Source: JAYRWN01 sp041917975
GTDB lineage: Bacteria; Bacteroidota; Bacteroidia; Chitinophagales; Saprospiraceae
Direction of reading: 5' to 3'
Assembly: GCA_041917975.1 (NCBI GenBank)
Contig: JAYRWN010000454.1
Span: forward strand, 1 to 34,988
Length of the DNA stretch: 34,988 nt
Shown: positions 33,977-34,988 of the stretch, piece by piece
Layout: every line of letters begins with the position of its first letter
Numbering within the stretch: position 1 is the first letter of the stretch
Translations under genes and position numbers: made by a program
Notes under the pieces: model-generated
The model's database searches: none
What the model was told of the DNA's origin: nothing
The model's input: the letters and a program-made list of their open reading frames with translations, nothing else

Positions 33977-34031
33977 TTCTGAAGCTGTTTTCCCCTTTTA
34001 AAGATTTTTAATAATAATTCTGTCCCATCAT

Positions 34032-34076
34032 GCAACATTTTGGTTGCGTATTGTATATTTGTAACCGATCAGTTGC
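34032..34076 (+). promoter_or_regulatory. Twin inverted repeats and -7 box upstream of the ArsR gene
   Basis: Two sites of the same form lie in tandem: GCAAC-N6-GTTGC (34032-34047) and GTAAC-N6-GTTGC (34061-34076), with centres 29 bases apart. A consensus -7 box TAtaTTTG (34054-34061) lies between them and touches the second site. The layout suggests autoregulation by the ArsR protein, whose ATG starts 12 bases downstream. Confidence 0.6.
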
Positions 34077-34088
34077 AAAAAAATAATT

Positions 34089-34394
34089 ATGCGCAGAGAT
34101 GTATTTCAGGCCATTGCTGACCCTACACGAAGAGTCCTTTTAGTGATGATGACTACCCAGGCCATGAGCCTTTCCGTTTTGTCGAAACATTTTTCAATCA
34201 GCCGTCAGGCCATCTCCAAACACATAAAGATATTACAGGAGTGTGAACTGGTCATCGCGCAAACCCAAGGCAGGGAAGTCTACTATAGACTAAATGTCCT
34301 CCCCATGAAGTCCATATCGGACTGGTTAGAGCCATTCCGTGCGCACTGGGAGGGGCAATTTAAGGCGTTAGATCAGCTCCTTACCGAGATTTAA
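34089..34394 (+). CDS. ArsR family transcriptional regulator
   Basis: This is a 101-residue winged helix-turn-helix repressor. It opens RRDVFQAIADPTRRVLLVMM, has the recognition region LSVLSKHFSISRQAISKHIKIL (about 28-49) and the wing ELVIAQTQGREVYYRLN. The metal-binding Cys motifs of arsenic or cadmium sensors are absent, placing it with the SdpR-like group that is usually paired with SRPBCC proteins. That partner follows 31 bases downstream. Two inverted repeats flank its promoter. Confidence 0.92.
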   Translation: MRRDVFQAIADPTRRVLLVMMTTQAMSLSVLSKHFSISRQAISKHIKILQECELVIAQTQGREVYYRLNVLPMKSISDWLEPFRAHWEGQFKALDQLLTEI

Positions 34395-34425
34395 AAAAAA
34401 TTATTCACCTTAATATTTGCAGATC

Positions 34426-34911
34426 ATGAGCAATCACAGTACTCAACTCATGGCCGAACCTGGCCAGCTGGACTTTTTTATTACCCGTGTTTTTGCAGCT
34501 GAACATCAAAAAGTATTTGCGGCGTTTAGTCAGCCGGACCTCTTGCAACGGTGGTTTATGCCCAAACAGGCTTCGCTAAATATCCATTACATGACCTGCC
34601 AGACTGGTGGTGCATTTCACATGAGCCATCAAGGGCCTCAGGGCGCACAATTTGGTTTCAGGGGGGTCTACCATGAAGTCCTTCCACACCATAAAATTAT
34701 TAAGACTTCGGAGTTTGAGGGATTACCCCAAAAGTTAGAGCCGGTATTGGAAATAACCACTTTTGAGTCCATTAGTGCTAAGAAAACTAAAGTGACCATT
34801 CATACTTTATGTCCCTCAGCAGCTTACCGGGATGCCATGATCCAGGCAAATATGGAACCCATATTACAAATGACGCACAGTCAACTGGATGAACTTCTCG
34901 CCGGAGGTTAA
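34426..34911 (+). CDS. SRPBCC/AHSA1-domain protein
   Basis: This 161-residue protein has an Aha1-type START-like fold: FFITRVFAAEHQKVFAAFSQPDLLQRWFMP at the N terminus, GGAFHMSHQGPQG and FRGVYHEVLPHHKIIKTSEF strands in the middle, and a final long helix MTHSQLDELLAGG. The fold forms a hydrophobic ligand cavity. The frame starts at a TTG at 34417, but the ATG at 34426 is the natural start. It follows the ArsR gene by 31 bases and is very likely co-transcribed. ArsR-SRPBCC pairs are widespread; the ligand is generally unknown. Confidence 0.88.
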   Translation: MSNHSTQLMAEPGQLDFFITRVFAAEHQKVFAAFSQPDLLQRWFMPKQASLNIHYMTCQTGGAFHMSHQGPQGAQFGFRGVYHEVLPHHKIIKTSEFEGLPQKLEPVLEITTFESISAKKTKVTIHTLCPSAAYRDAMIQANMEPILQMTHSQLDELLAGG

Positions 34912-34929
34912 TTCTAGTGATATTAAATA

Positions 34930-34952
34930 ACCCCGGCAGTAAATACCGGGGT
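34930..34952 (+). terminator. Hairpin after the ArsR-SRPBCC operon
   Basis: ACCCCGG (34930-34936) pairs with CCGGGGT (34946-34952) around a nine-base loop, 18 bases after the SRPBCC stop codon. The stem is GC-rich but is followed by ATATGTGG instead of a T run, so termination would be imperfect. Confidence 0.5.
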
Positions 34953-34988
34953 ATATGTGGCTAAACAAACAGATTAAGTCAAAAGATA

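Overview
The window reads as a chromosomal segment of a Bacteroidota bacterium, most likely a relative of the Saprospiria/Chitinophagia (lineage by inference). Supporting signs are one protein with a gliding-motility type (type B) C-terminal sorting domain, one with a type A (Por) sorting domain, a TonB receptor followed by a DUF4249 lipoprotein, a topoisomerase I ending in basic C-terminal repeats, and promoters of the Bacteroidota form TTG-N19-TAnnTTTG. No rRNA, tRNA, transposase, phage gene or CRISPR array is visible.

Layout. 1-479 has no credible gene and consists of short dispersed repeats. 480-3445 (minus) holds a DUF2490 outer-membrane protein, a beta-carbonic anhydrase and a SulP anion transporter; the last two look like an inorganic-carbon uptake operon, faced by a divergent TetR-type regulator (3578-4255) across a region with inverted repeats. 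4252-11800 holds a PKD-rich T9SS substrate, a Sua5/YrdC protein, a CtpA-like S41 protease, an Lrp/AsnC regulator, a DUF486 membrane protein and a gamma-glutamyltransferase. 12048-17549 holds a fasciclin lipoprotein, a purine nucleoside phosphorylase with unusual base-site residues, the TonB receptor/DUF4249 pair and rplS with its own promoter and terminator.

17556-20606 encodes a secreted protein of 1016 residues made of eight repeats of about 110 residues, each with two conserved cysteines; I do not recognise the repeat. 20826-28959 holds a membrane-anchored metallophosphoesterase, a small lipoprotein, a small membrane protein, topA, a surE-membrane protein-lpxB operon and leuB. 28972-31300 (minus) is a two-gene operon of an ADP-ribosylglycohydrolase-family lipoprotein and a methylthioribose-kinase-like phosphotransferase. 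The window ends with cysK, a second S41 peptidase and an ArsR-SRPBCC pair preceded by two matching inverted repeats.

Most genes are housekeeping or ordinary cell-envelope genes. The points most worth a second look are the repeat protein, the nucleoside phosphorylase base pocket, the ADP-ribosylglycohydrolase/kinase pair, the twin ArsR operator candidates, and the SulP-carbonic anhydrase-TetR locus. Gene density is high: five convergent pairs are separated by at most 12 bases, and two of these overlap at their stop codons.
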